Below are positions 37,400 to 44,909 of a stretch of DNA of 64,000 bases, piece by piece. The notes beneath the pieces are model-generated. The model searched no databases. It was not told the origin of the DNA and worked only from the letters and a program-made list of their open reading frames with translations. Source of the DNA: an uncultured Clostridia bacterium. GTDB lineage: Bacteria; Bacillota; Clostridia; Oscillospirales; Acutalibacteraceae. The stretch lies in NCBI GenBank assembly GCA_946183365.1, contig CAMHAH010000007.1, positions 1 to 64,000 of the forward strand. The letters are read 5' to 3'. The position numbers and the translations under genes are program-made. Position 1 is the stretch's first letter. Each line of letters starts with the position of its first letter.

Positions 37400-37969
37400 T
37401 TATTTCATCAGATCCTTGCCTGCGTTCCATGCCTTGCCGACCTGATCGCCGCTGATATAATAACCATGATTGAACTGGTCGAAGATGAGAGCCTGCAGCT
37501 TTTCGACCTCGACCTTATCCTTTTCATCAAGGATGCTTTCCTCTGCCTTTGTATCGATGATCTTACCCACGATAGCGTACATATTCTCGGTGTCGATCAC
37601 TTCCGCGAGCTCGCACTCCATCACATAGGGGAATTCGTCGATGATCGGCGCGTTGACGACGTCGCTTTTGACCGCGTGATAGCCGGTTCTCTCAAACTTA
37701 TCCGCCATCTTGTTGCCGGTCGCGATACCGAAGAAGTCGGCGACGTCCATATGCGCCTTGTCAGCGATGCTTACTGTGAAGGCTTTTGTTTTCAACAGGT
37801 TCTGTGTGGTCTTGTGCTCCTCGTCGATGAACAGCGCGATCTTATCCATCGCGCAGATCATACCCCACGCGGCGTTCATCACATTCACCTTGCCGTTCTC
37901 ATCATATGCGGCTACCATCAGCACAGGCATAGGATATACGCCCGGGAAGGATCCTAAAGATTTTTTCAT
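37400..37969 (-). CDS. Flavin reductase-like FMN-binding protein
   Basis: 189 aa. The start KSLGSFPGVYPMPVLMVAAYDENGKVNVMNAAW and FTVSIADKAHMDVADFFG fit the flavin reductase-like domain (FMN-binding split barrel). Members reduce flavins or use bound FMN for other reductions. The partner is unknown. A ribosome site GGAGG lies upstream of the ATG. Next genes upstream also encode flavin-binding proteins, which fits a loose redox cluster. Confidence 0.88.
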   Translation of the reverse strand: MKKSLGSFPGVYPMPVLMVAAYDENGKVNVMNAAWGMICAMDKIALFIDEEHKTTQNLLKTKAFTVSIADKAHMDVADFFGIATGNKMADKFERTGYHAVKSDVVNAPIIDEFPYVMECELAEVIDTENMYAIVGKIIDTKAEESILDEKDKVEVEKLQALIFDQFNHGYYISGDQVGKAWNAGKDLMK

Positions 37970-38101
37970 TATATTAACCTCCGGTTTTGAAATGATATGT
38001 AGTATTTATTTCCTACAATAAAAATGATAACATGAAAACGAAAAGAATACAAGTACTGATATTTATGTTAGGTGCTTTTTATCCCGAATAACAAAATATT
38101 C

Positions 38102-38137
38102 AAAGCGATGACTTCCTATCACGGAAATCATCGCTTT
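38102..38137. terminator. Hairpin between the two flavoprotein genes
   Basis: AAAGCGATGA (38102-38111) pairs with TCATCGCTTT (38128-38137); a T-rich run follows on the plus strand. The rest of 37970-38208 shows no gene. Confidence 0.5.
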
Positions 38138-38208
38138 TCGTTTTTGGGACTCTATCATATTCTTTGATCGGCAATCCGCTTTTTCTCTCATTGATAAAGA
38201 GTGAAGCT

Positions 38209-38895
38209 TCAATGAGCCGTTCCGTTCACGATCTCGGCATACTGCTCCTCCGGAATCATCGGAGAGGTGATCTCTTTCATCAGATCGTTGCTGATGGTAA
38301 AGCTTTCTGCGAATTGCTTACCGGCTTCTTTGATCTTCTCCAATCTCGGGACGGTCACGACTTTTGCCTCGGGGACATTGAACATCGGGCTTTCGGGCAC
38401 GGTGATGATAGTGTGGTTATTCGGGAAACACAGCTTGAACTGATTAACGGCAGGCTCGAAGTTATGCTTGCTGTTCGGGAAGCCGCAGCCGCAGATCATA
38501 ACATAATACAGGTGCGTAAAGTCGCGCTGTCCGACGTGCTCGTATCGGTCGCCGACCTTTTGCATCGCCATGCTGCTCAATGGCAGGGTGCGATCGAGCA
38601 GGGCTTTGAGCGGAGCGGGCATACCGTAGCAGTACAGCGGATAGCTCCAGATCAGCAGGTCGCTGTCGAGGATCTCTTCCAGTATATCGCGCATATCATC
38701 GCGGTAGATGCACTCACCTCCGTTACGCATACATGAGAAACACCCTGAACAGTATTCGATGTGCTTTTTGACCGCGTGGATAATATGTACTTCATTCCGT
38801 GATACCTCATTCATACCGTCCAAAAAGGCGCGTGTGATGTGCATGGTGTCGCTTTTTTCTTTTTTGGGGCTGCCGTTGATGACTAAGATCTTCAT
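38209..38895 (-). CDS. NADPH-dependent FMN reductase / flavodoxin-fold oxidoreductase
   Basis: 228 aa. KILVINGSPKKEKSDTMHI is the FMN phosphate-binding loop; YCSGCFSCMRNGGECIYRDDM is a Cys-rich segment common in this family, and SYPLYCYGMPAPLKALLDR is the second flavin loop. Such enzymes reduce quinones, iron or other acceptors. The acceptor cannot be told. Confidence 0.88.
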   Translation of the reverse strand: MKILVINGSPKKEKSDTMHITRAFLDGMNEVSRNEVHIIHAVKKHIEYCSGCFSCMRNGGECIYRDDMRDILEEILDSDLLIWSYPLYCYGMPAPLKALLDRTLPLSSMAMQKVGDRYEHVGQRDFTHLYYVMICGCGFPNSKHNFEPAVNQFKLCFPNNHTIITVPESPMFNVPEAKVVTVPRLEKIKEAGKQFAESFTISNDLMKEITSPMIPEEQYAEIVNGTAH

Positions 38896-38930
38896 AGCGT
38901 CTCTCCTCTCAGTACAATTACATCATCTCA

Positions 38931-39401
38931 TTATATCAGCATCGTATCGAACGTAAACGGAAATACCATCACGGATTTTTCGATGAAATTGATTCTATAA
39001 CCCGTGCCGTCTTTGTGAAAGAAGCCTGTGGTAGGCTTAGTTTTGATGTAGCACATATTCTCGTCGGCTTCGTTATTGTGCTTGAAATACCACGGTTCAA
39101 AGGCATTAATCAGTATGCTCCTGATCGCAGCGTTTTTTGAATCAAGCGGATGACCGATATGCTTTGCGCTACCGCTGAAAGAATGCATTTTGTCGCAGCA
39201 CAAGGATACGTTCGGATTAGCGGCGATCTCAAAGGCTTTTTGCGACAGCCTATATGTCACGATATAAAAACTCTCGCCGTCAAAGTAGGTATCGACGTAC
39301 CGTGATGAGGGAATGTTGTCCTTTGCGGTTGACAGAGCGAACTGATAATCCCTGCCAAACAAATCCTTCATTATGTCGATCGCGTTTTCATAAGCTGTCA
39401 T
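38931..39401 (-). CDS. Pyridoxamine 5'-phosphate oxidase-like FMN-binding protein
   Basis: 156 aa split-barrel protein: FALSTAKDNIPSSRYVDTYFDGESFYIV, KAFEIAANPNVSLCC, and a C-terminal GYRINFIEKSVMVFPF. It belongs to the broad PNPOx-like family; most are not true pyridoxamine oxidases and bind FMN, heme or F420. Thirteen bases separate it from the methyltransferase gene upstream. Confidence 0.8.
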   Translation of the reverse strand: MTAYENAIDIMKDLFGRDYQFALSTAKDNIPSSRYVDTYFDGESFYIVTYRLSQKAFEIAANPNVSLCCDKMHSFSGSAKHIGHPLDSKNAAIRSILINAFEPWYFKHNNEADENMCYIKTKPTTGFFHKDGTGYRINFIEKSVMVFPFTFDTMLI

Positions 39402-39413
39402 TTCATCCCTCCG

Positions 39414-40130
39414 TTATCTCTTCCTTAATACGATTTTTATGAAGTTCAGATACTTTCCGCCGCCTGCTTCCATCGCCTTACGGTCGCCGACGGCGTATTC
39501 GTTCTCCTGTTTGAGCCAGTCAGCCCATACCTCGTCATTTGACTTCATCTCGGATACTTCCAGAACCTCAGCGCCCTTGCACTTTTTGACGATATTCTTC
39601 CAATAGGAAACATCGTGCAGATAATCAAGCTGCTCAGGCGTCCATGAGAGCAACAGCTCGGGCGGCAGGTCATCGTGACAATCTTCTTTCATCCCGGGGA
39701 CGGTGATGTAAATGTAGCCGCCCGGCTTTACGAACGGCAACAGCTTGCTGTCGAGATACTCGGGATCGCGACCGAAATAGTTATACGAATCCGTCGACAC
39801 GACAGCGTCGAAGAATTCTTTCTCAAACGGCAGCTGTTCAGCATCAGCCTTGACAGGGATTATCTGCTCCTCGCTCAGCCCCATAGAGGTAAAGAACCGT
39901 CGGTTCTCCTCAGGGTCGCTCCATAGGTCGGCGGCGTAGACCGTAAAGCCGTATTCCTTAACCAGGAACACACTCGTCAACCCCTGACCGCTGCCGAGGT
40001 CGCAGACAGTCGCGCCTGTGGGGATATGATGATCATATAAAAGCTCCTCTTCGAGCTTTATGGGATTAGGACCCATGATCTTCGCCATCAATTTATCGGT
40101 CATATATTTTTCACTCAACGGGTAATTCAT
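39414..40130 (-). CDS. SAM-dependent methyltransferase
   Basis: 238 aa. VCDLGSGQGLTSVFLVKEYG is motif I (SAM glycine-rich loop), YAADLWSD motif II, FDAVVSTDSYNYFG motif IV and LPFVKPGGYIYIT motif V of class I methyltransferases. The substrate is unknown. Its ATG overlaps the stop of the upstream HTH gene (TAATG). Confidence 0.85.
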   Translation of the reverse strand: MNYPLSEKYMTDKLMAKIMGPNPIKLEEELLYDHHIPTGATVCDLGSGQGLTSVFLVKEYGFTVYAADLWSDPEENRRFFTSMGLSEEQIIPVKADAEQLPFEKEFFDAVVSTDSYNYFGRDPEYLDSKLLPFVKPGGYIYITVPGMKEDCHDDLPPELLLSWTPEQLDYLHDVSYWKNIVKKCKGAEVLEVSEMKSNDEVWADWLKQENEYAVGDRKAMEAGGGKYLNFIKIVLRKR

Positions 40131-40729
40131 TATTTCCTCCTAAACAATAACCAACCCTTTATCAAAAGTATCGCAAAACAGAACACGCCTGCATAGGGCT
40201 GTCGGGTAATAATAAACAGCAGGCACGCGATAACCGACAAAGCATTACCCGTTATAAATCGGTGCTTGCTCCACAGCGGCTTATCAAAACGGCTGATGAT
40301 CAGCCCGCAGATACCGTTCAATACTGTAAGACCGATGATAACAGCATATACGATCTTTATCCAAAGCGGTGTGTCGGTAAGGACAAATAAAGATACCGAT
40401 CGATTGTCCGAACCGTTACCGAAAACGGGAATGAACAACAGTAAAGCCGTGAACACATCCAGCACATTACACAACAATGATGTGTATTTTCCGATAAGCT
40501 CCTGCTTTTCTTCCTCTGCCGCAGTGATGATCTCATTAGGAGAGAGCAGTTCATCAACGGATACAGTGAAGTATTTTGCAAGCTCCTTGAGCGAATCAAT
40601 GTTCGGGTAGCCTCTGCCGGACTCCCATTTTGACACAGCGGTCCTGGATACAAATATCGCCTGCGCCAGTTCCTCCTGCGTCAGCCCTTTGCCTTTTCTT
40701 AATTGCTGTAGTTTTTCACTAAACCCCGT
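40130..40729 (-). CDS. XRE regulator with three or four membrane segments; canonical start codon missing
   Basis: The HTH begins FSEKLQQLRKGKGLTQEELA and runs AIFVSRTAVSKWESGRGYPN, then LAKYFTVSVDELLSPNE; hydrophobic segments fill about 90-195. The full HTH needs a start at or near 40729, where the codon is ACG with AGGG 7 bases upstream; no ATG, GTG or TTG exists in frame there. The nearest usable GTG (40636) would remove the recognition part. So either ACG is used or the start was lost by one substitution. This XRE-plus-membrane type is common in Firmicutes; targets are unknown. It overlaps the PAP2 gene end by 11 bases. Confidence 0.7.
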   Translation of the reverse strand, partial: TGFSEKLQQLRKGKGLTQEELAQAIFVSRTAVSKWESGRGYPNIDSLKELAKYFTVSVDELLSPNEIITAAEEEKQELIGKYTSLLCNVLDVFTALLLFIPVFGNGSDNRSVSLFVLTDTPLWIKIVYAVIIGLTVLNGICGLIISRFDKPLWSKHRFITGNALSVIACLLFIITRQPYAGVFCFAILLIKGWLLFRRK

Positions 40730-41396
40730 TTTTGTCCCTCATATCTGTTGCGGTTACCGCGCTTTGGTAGAGCTTGAATAAACCGAAGCTCAGCAGGATA
40801 GCTCCTATGATATCCGTCACCCAGTGAACGCCTGACACCAATCTGCCGATGACCATAAATGCTGAGAAAAGTACAGCAAATGTAATGACAATTTGGCTGA
40901 TTATTCTTTTGCTACATCTGCGTTTTATTTGAAATATCAACGTCGGCATAACAGACAGCACCAAGAGCGTTGTCGAGGACGGATAGGACGCCTCCAAAAA
41001 GCCGTCGATAAGTATCGGGCGGTAATTGATAGGCACCATCTCAAAGAACAGATAGCAAAAGATCACAAGAATGTAATAGCCGCCTAAGAGTAGGATATCC
41101 CTATCGACCTTGAGCAGACTTCTCCTTTTGATAAGCTGACAGAGCCCAAAACAGCCGAAGCACAGGCAAACGGCAATCGGCACTAAACCCAGCCAGTCGG
41201 TGACGGTATACAGCGTCATGTGTACTCCTGTCATCCGATGAAACAGCGTATTAAAGGTCGCAAGTCCCACCTTTGATAGATTCGGCCCCACCGCCTGCAC
41301 ATCAACGAACATGACCAATACCGTCCACAGCGCAAAAGCGATCAATAAAAATAACCCTGTTATCAAATTCCTTTTCAATCCGATCAGTCCTTTCAA
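40719..41396 (-). CDS. PAP2-family membrane phosphatase
   Basis: 225 aa, six membrane segments. The third PAP2 motif GRLVSGVHWVTDI (with R, H and D) and the first-motif residues NYRPILIDG are present. The second motif reads SYPSSTT instead of PSGH, so its His is lacking. I recall this subfamily in Clostridia with the same change. It probably acts on lipid pyrophosphates or phosphates, but activity is uncertain. It overlaps the HTH gene after it. Confidence 0.82.
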   Translation of the reverse strand: MKGLIGLKRNLITGLFLLIAFALWTVLVMFVDVQAVGPNLSKVGLATFNTLFHRMTGVHMTLYTVTDWLGLVPIAVCLCFGCFGLCQLIKRRSLLKVDRDILLLGGYYILVIFCYLFFEMVPINYRPILIDGFLEASYPSSTTLLVLSVMPTLIFQIKRRCSKRIISQIVITFAVLFSAFMVIGRLVSGVHWVTDIIGAILLSFGLFKLYQSAVTATDMRDKNGV

Positions 41397-41488
41397 ATTG
41401 GTTGATTTGAAAGTAACACAGGATAGCTAAAAAGAAAAGGCTCGCTCCGTCACACGAGCGACACGATGCGTGTCATGCGCTAAAAACC

Positions 41489-42358
41489 TTACTTTTTCCA
41501 ATAGAAATCGAAATGCTTGTCCTCGGTAAAACCGAGCTTTTCGTAAAACGGCATATCGGAGAGTACATAGGCTTTCTTCGAGCCGAGGGCTCTTGCGCGG
41601 TTCAGCGCTTCATAGATCACCGCTTTCGCTATACCTTTTCCTCTATACGAAGGGATAGTACATACAGGCTCGACATAGGCGTAGTCGGTCTTGTCAATGT
41701 ACCACAGGCAGCAGTAGGCGACCTTCTCACCATCGGCTGTTTCGACCGCTACACTGAGATACGGATCCAGATGCGGACGAGCTTGCGGGATGATCTGCTC
41801 CTGCTTCTCAAATTCCGCCTTGTCTGTTCCGTGGTCAAAGCCCTGCCATAAGAGCCACAGGAAGGCGTACGGCTCTTTTACAGGGTCAAGCCGTACATAG
41901 CGCAAGCCGTCGGGCAGATCGGCATTAAGCTCTTTGTTAAGGTCAAGCCGCATAACGGTCTCCGTTTGTTCGGCAAGCGTAAAGCCTGCCGATCTTGCCG
42001 CACTTATCTCATCGGCGCAAGTGTCGCAGATAGCGATACCCAAGCCGTTTTCATCTTTCAGCTCACTATAAGCGTAGTCGAGGATCTCGGGATAAAGCGA
42101 GCTGTATGCAGGCAGAGCGCCGACAAACGCCTCACCGAAATACATATCGTAGATCGCCGCACCGACGACCCTTTCGCCGTCCATCCAAAGCCCGATAGAA
42201 CCCATCAGGCTTTTGTCAAATCCAGTGTGCTCCGTCATCCACTCGAACCGTCCCCAGTTCCAGTTTATATGGTTTTGATATTCGCGGTTCAGCTCGATGA
42301 GAAAGTTGCATACCGCTTCATAATCGTTTTCTGTGTAAAATTTGAATTGTGATTTCAT
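41489..42358 (-). CDS. GNAT-family N-acetyltransferase
   Basis: 289 aa. The C-terminal GNAT domain has VEPVCTIPSYRGKGIAKAVIYEALNRA, motif A for acetyl-CoA (RGKGIA), and MPFYEKLGFTEDKHFDFY. The N-terminal half looks like a diverged second GNAT domain. Substrate unknown. Six bases separate it from the hydrolase gene. Confidence 0.88.
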   Translation of the reverse strand: MKSQFKFYTENDYEAVCNFLIELNREYQNHINWNWGRFEWMTEHTGFDKSLMGSIGLWMDGERVVGAAIYDMYFGEAFVGALPAYSSLYPEILDYAYSELKDENGLGIAICDTCADEISAARSAGFTLAEQTETVMRLDLNKELNADLPDGLRYVRLDPVKEPYAFLWLLWQGFDHGTDKAEFEKQEQIIPQARPHLDPYLSVAVETADGEKVAYCCLWYIDKTDYAYVEPVCTIPSYRGKGIAKAVIYEALNRARALGSKKAYVLSDMPFYEKLGFTEDKHFDFYWKK

Positions 42359-42364
42359 AATACT

Positions 42365-43000
42365 TTACCGCAAAAGTCTTTTATGATGTCTACGTTTGTG
42401 TTTCTCCTTTTCACATATCCAAGTATCCAAATATTTCATTTGATCTTCTGTGTGAAACCAATGCTCGCCGTTTTCCATAACGGTCAGGTCGGCGTGATGC
42501 CTTTCGGCAAATGCTTTTATCGTATCATAGGATGTCAGATTATCGTGACTTCCATATAGGATCACAGTCGGGCATTTCCATTGTATCGGGCGATCTCTGA
42601 CATAGCACAGATATTCCCACGACAAGTCCTCGTCGAATGAGGTGGGGATAACACCTTTCTCTTTCAGCTCGTCCTCGGTCACATTTTCCCATGCCATCAT
42701 ATCGGCAATCAGCCTCTCCATATCGACGATCGGCGATATGAAATAAGCTTTGTCTATCAGCCCGTCTATATCGGCGTTCATACCGAAATACGCGCCGATG
42801 CTGTTCGTGATCAGGATGATGTGATCGTATTCCGCCTTCAGCTTGATGACCGCATGATGGATCTCGTTGCCTGTTTCCCACGGCGTGGAAGTCTTGTAAT
42901 CCAAGCCTATCACATCATGGTCGGGAAACAGCGGCATATAATGCTCACTTTCCGAAGCATTGCCGCCCTTGCCGTGGATATATAAAACCGCGTTTTTCAT
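42365..43000 (-). CDS. Alpha/beta hydrolase
   Basis: 211 aa. LYIHGKGGNASESEHY is the oxyanion region, ITNSIGAYFG the nucleophile elbow (Ser), VILYGSHDNLTS holds the acidic residue and GEHWFHTE the His. The tail is rich in Lys, Arg and His. Substrate unknown. The gene lies 7 bases after the tetR stop, so it is probably in the regulated operon. Confidence 0.85.
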   Translation of the reverse strand: MKNAVLYIHGKGGNASESEHYMPLFPDHDVIGLDYKTSTPWETGNEIHHAVIKLKAEYDHIILITNSIGAYFGMNADIDGLIDKAYFISPIVDMERLIADMMAWENVTEDELKEKGVIPTSFDEDLSWEYLCYVRDRPIQWKCPTVILYGSHDNLTSYDTIKAFAERHHADLTVMENGEHWFHTEDQMKYLDTWICEKEKHKRRHHKRLLR

Positions 43001-43007
43001 AATCAGC

Positions 43008-43595
43008 CTAAGCTCTCATATACACATCGCAAAAGTGTCGGATGTGCCGCTCGATGCTATCTGTGATCTCCTTCTCAAGCTGCGGCTGCCTGTCCGCTTT
43101 GGCTATAAGCAGAACGACCTGTGCCGTCAACTCATTTGCGAGCAACGCGGGGTCATCTTTGATGAACAGTCCTTTTTCCGTCATGCTCTCGATTATCCTT
43201 GTGTACATCTTCTGGACGCCCTCAAGCTGATGGCGGGTGGTGATCGCGGCAAGTCTGTCGTTGCGGAACTGCTCCTGTACAAGGAATTTGCGGATCTTTC
43301 GGATCATCGGGTCGCGCATGGTGAACAGGACCCTTTCCATTGTTACGTCGATGAACTCTTCACTGCTTTCGGGGATTTTCCCGATATGCTGTTCTGAGCC
43401 GAAGTATTCCTCATAGCGCGCTTCGGCGTTATCTATCAGAGCGTTCAGGATATCCTCTTTTCCCTTGAAATGCTTATAGAGCGACGGCGCCTTGATGCCG
43501 ACTTTTTCGGCGATCTGCTCCACACCGGTGCCGTCGTAACCGTTCTCGGAGAACAGCGTTAATGCCTCTCCCAGTATTTTATCCTTCGTTGACAT
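43008..43595 (-). CDS. TetR-family repressor
   Basis: 195 aa. The HTH is ILGEALTLFSENGYDGTGVEQIAEKVGIKAPSLYKHFKGKEDIL, residues 8-51; the C-terminal part is the ligand-binding helical domain. GGGAGGAATAT precedes the ATG. Two palindromic operators lie over its own promoter (43614-43656), so it should repress itself and the hydrolase and GNAT genes downstream. The inducer is not known. Confidence 0.92.
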   Translation of the reverse strand: MSTKDKILGEALTLFSENGYDGTGVEQIAEKVGIKAPSLYKHFKGKEDILNALIDNAEARYEEYFGSEQHIGKIPESSEEFIDVTMERVLFTMRDPMIRKIRKFLVQEQFRNDRLAAITTRHQLEGVQKMYTRIIESMTEKGLFIKDDPALLANELTAQVVLLIAKADRQPQLEKEITDSIERHIRHFCDVYMRA

Positions 43596-43613
43596 ATATT
43601 CCTCCCAAAGTTA

Positions 43614-43656
43614 AGCTAATATTCTTTAGCTTTATTATAGCTAATAGCCTTTAGCT
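43614..43656 (-). promoter_or_regulatory. Two palindromic TetR operators, AGCTAA-N6-TTAGCT
   Basis: Site 1 is 43614-43631 and site 2 is 43639-43656, with identical 6-bp arms and centres 25 bp apart. Site 2 fills the promoter spacer and site 1 lies just past the -10, so bound repressor would block polymerase. Confidence 0.75.
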
Positions 43657-43662
43657 TGTCAA
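43639..43662 (-). promoter_or_regulatory. Consensus promoter of the tetR-hydrolase-GNAT operon, -35 and -10
   Basis: Minus-strand TTGACA (43657-43662), exactly 17 bases, TATAAT (43634-43639): a perfect sigmaA consensus. It overlaps the operators. Confidence 0.8.
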
Positions 43663-43850
43663 TACACAAGAAATCGTGCGCCCCCAAGCGCGCGATTTCG
43701 TCTACCCATCGCTCGTGCGCACGCAGTGCGCTACTGAGCGGGGACTATAAATTGTTTTTTATTTGACAGATGTTACCGCATTAATACTATTTGTATAATT
43801 TTTATTCATTAACAATAAATTATACATTTTGTTGTATTATCCTGTTAAAT
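43663..43850. other. Intergenic stretch upstream of tetR
   Basis: No gene. A hairpin with arms AAATCG and CGATTT and a CGCG-rich inner part lies at about 43670-43700. The remainder is AT-rich. Confidence 0.35.
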
Positions 43851-43892
43851 AAAAAATCAGTCAGCAGATACGGTGATTTCTGCTGACTGATT
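43851..43892 (-). terminator. Terminator of the HTH/zinc-ribbon gene
   Basis: AATCAGTCAGCAGA (43855-43868) pairs perfectly with TCTGCTGACTGATT (43879-43892); six T follow on the minus strand. Confidence 0.85.
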
Positions 43893-43896
43893 GATT

Positions 43897-44673
43897 CTAT
43901 CTTTTCTTGTAAAGTAAGAGTTCCGGATTTTTGCCATCCGCTTCATAGGTGCTGATCAGAATGAAATCCATGTTTGCCAAAACTCCGAAGCAGCGATCTG
44001 AACCATTCTGTCCACCGAATTCCGGCTCGAGCTGATTACCGAGATAGGTCGTGTTATCATCAAGAAACTTTGCGCTGATACCGCTCGGCAGCGGATAAGC
44101 AAGATTGACATAGCTGCCGACAAGCGCGTTCAAGCGCTCGACCTTCGGCATACCCTCGATACTAAGGTCGTTTATCTCATCGATGAGCTGTTTCTTGAAC
44201 GCTTCAAACTCTCCGTTATCGCTGAGCTGTTCATACCGTTTCCAATAGTCGAGCTCAGGAAGCTTTTGCTTCATATATGCTCGCGCCTGATCTTCGGAAA
44301 AGCCTTCATTAACCATGTGAGGAACGCACACGTCGATCAGCTCATCCATATCGCTGTAGGTATACTGTCCGTCGGCGTAGCACCACTTGCAGTAAGCCTC
44401 GTTGAGCGTGCCGTCCCTGTCCCTGCCGATGATACTATCCTCCAGCGGCATACCGCAGCACTGACAAATGAGCTGCTGCGGAGAACCGAGCAGAGTGTTG
44501 ATAGAGACATTAAAGAGCCCCGAAAGCAATTTGAGCGTTTCGGTATTCGGGACGGTATCGCCGTTCTCCCAACGAGACACCGCCTGGCGTGTAACAAACA
44601 CTTTTTCGGCAAGCTCATCCTGTGACAATCCGTTCTTTGTCCTCAGCTCATAGATAATATCTTTCGTGTTCAT
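43897..44673 (-). CDS. XRE regulator with zinc-ribbon and ligand-type domain
   Basis: 258 aa. HTH at residues 6-60 (LRTKNGLSQDELAEKVFVTRQAVSRWENGDTVPN). A zinc ribbon follows, QCCGMPLEDSIIGRDRDG ... YCKWCYADG (Cys at about 71, 72 and later CxxC). The last 80 or so residues are a beta-rich domain with YVNLAYPLPSGISAKFLDDN. This XRE-zinc ribbon combination is seen in Clostridia. Signal and targets are unknown. Confidence 0.82.
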   Translation of the reverse strand: MNTKDIIYELRTKNGLSQDELAEKVFVTRQAVSRWENGDTVPNTETLKLLSGLFNVSINTLLGSPQQLICQCCGMPLEDSIIGRDRDGTLNEAYCKWCYADGQYTYSDMDELIDVCVPHMVNEGFSEDQARAYMKQKLPELDYWKRYEQLSDNGEFEAFKKQLIDEINDLSIEGMPKVERLNALVGSYVNLAYPLPSGISAKFLDDNTTYLGNQLEPEFGGQNGSDRCFGVLANMDFILISTYEADGKNPELLLYKKR

Positions 44674-44909
44674 GAAAACACCTCCCTTGTGCTTATTCTA
44701 ATACAAACTAATATTGATTGCAAGCAACTGGCAGTTGCTGTATAAACAGAAAAAAATACTTTTATTTATAACGATAATGGCTGCCGCTAACTTCGTGTTT
44801 TGCGACAGCTCTTATTGCTTATCTGTGTATAGTGTATATTCTGTTTGTAAACCTATCGGGTACCCGCAACACAGCTTGAACTGTGTTCAACGTATCAGAT
44901 CTGAAACGC
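44674..44909. other. Intergenic stretch without supported gene
   Basis: AT-rich. The short frames here have no ribosome site and show no similarity I recognise. Confidence 0.35.
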
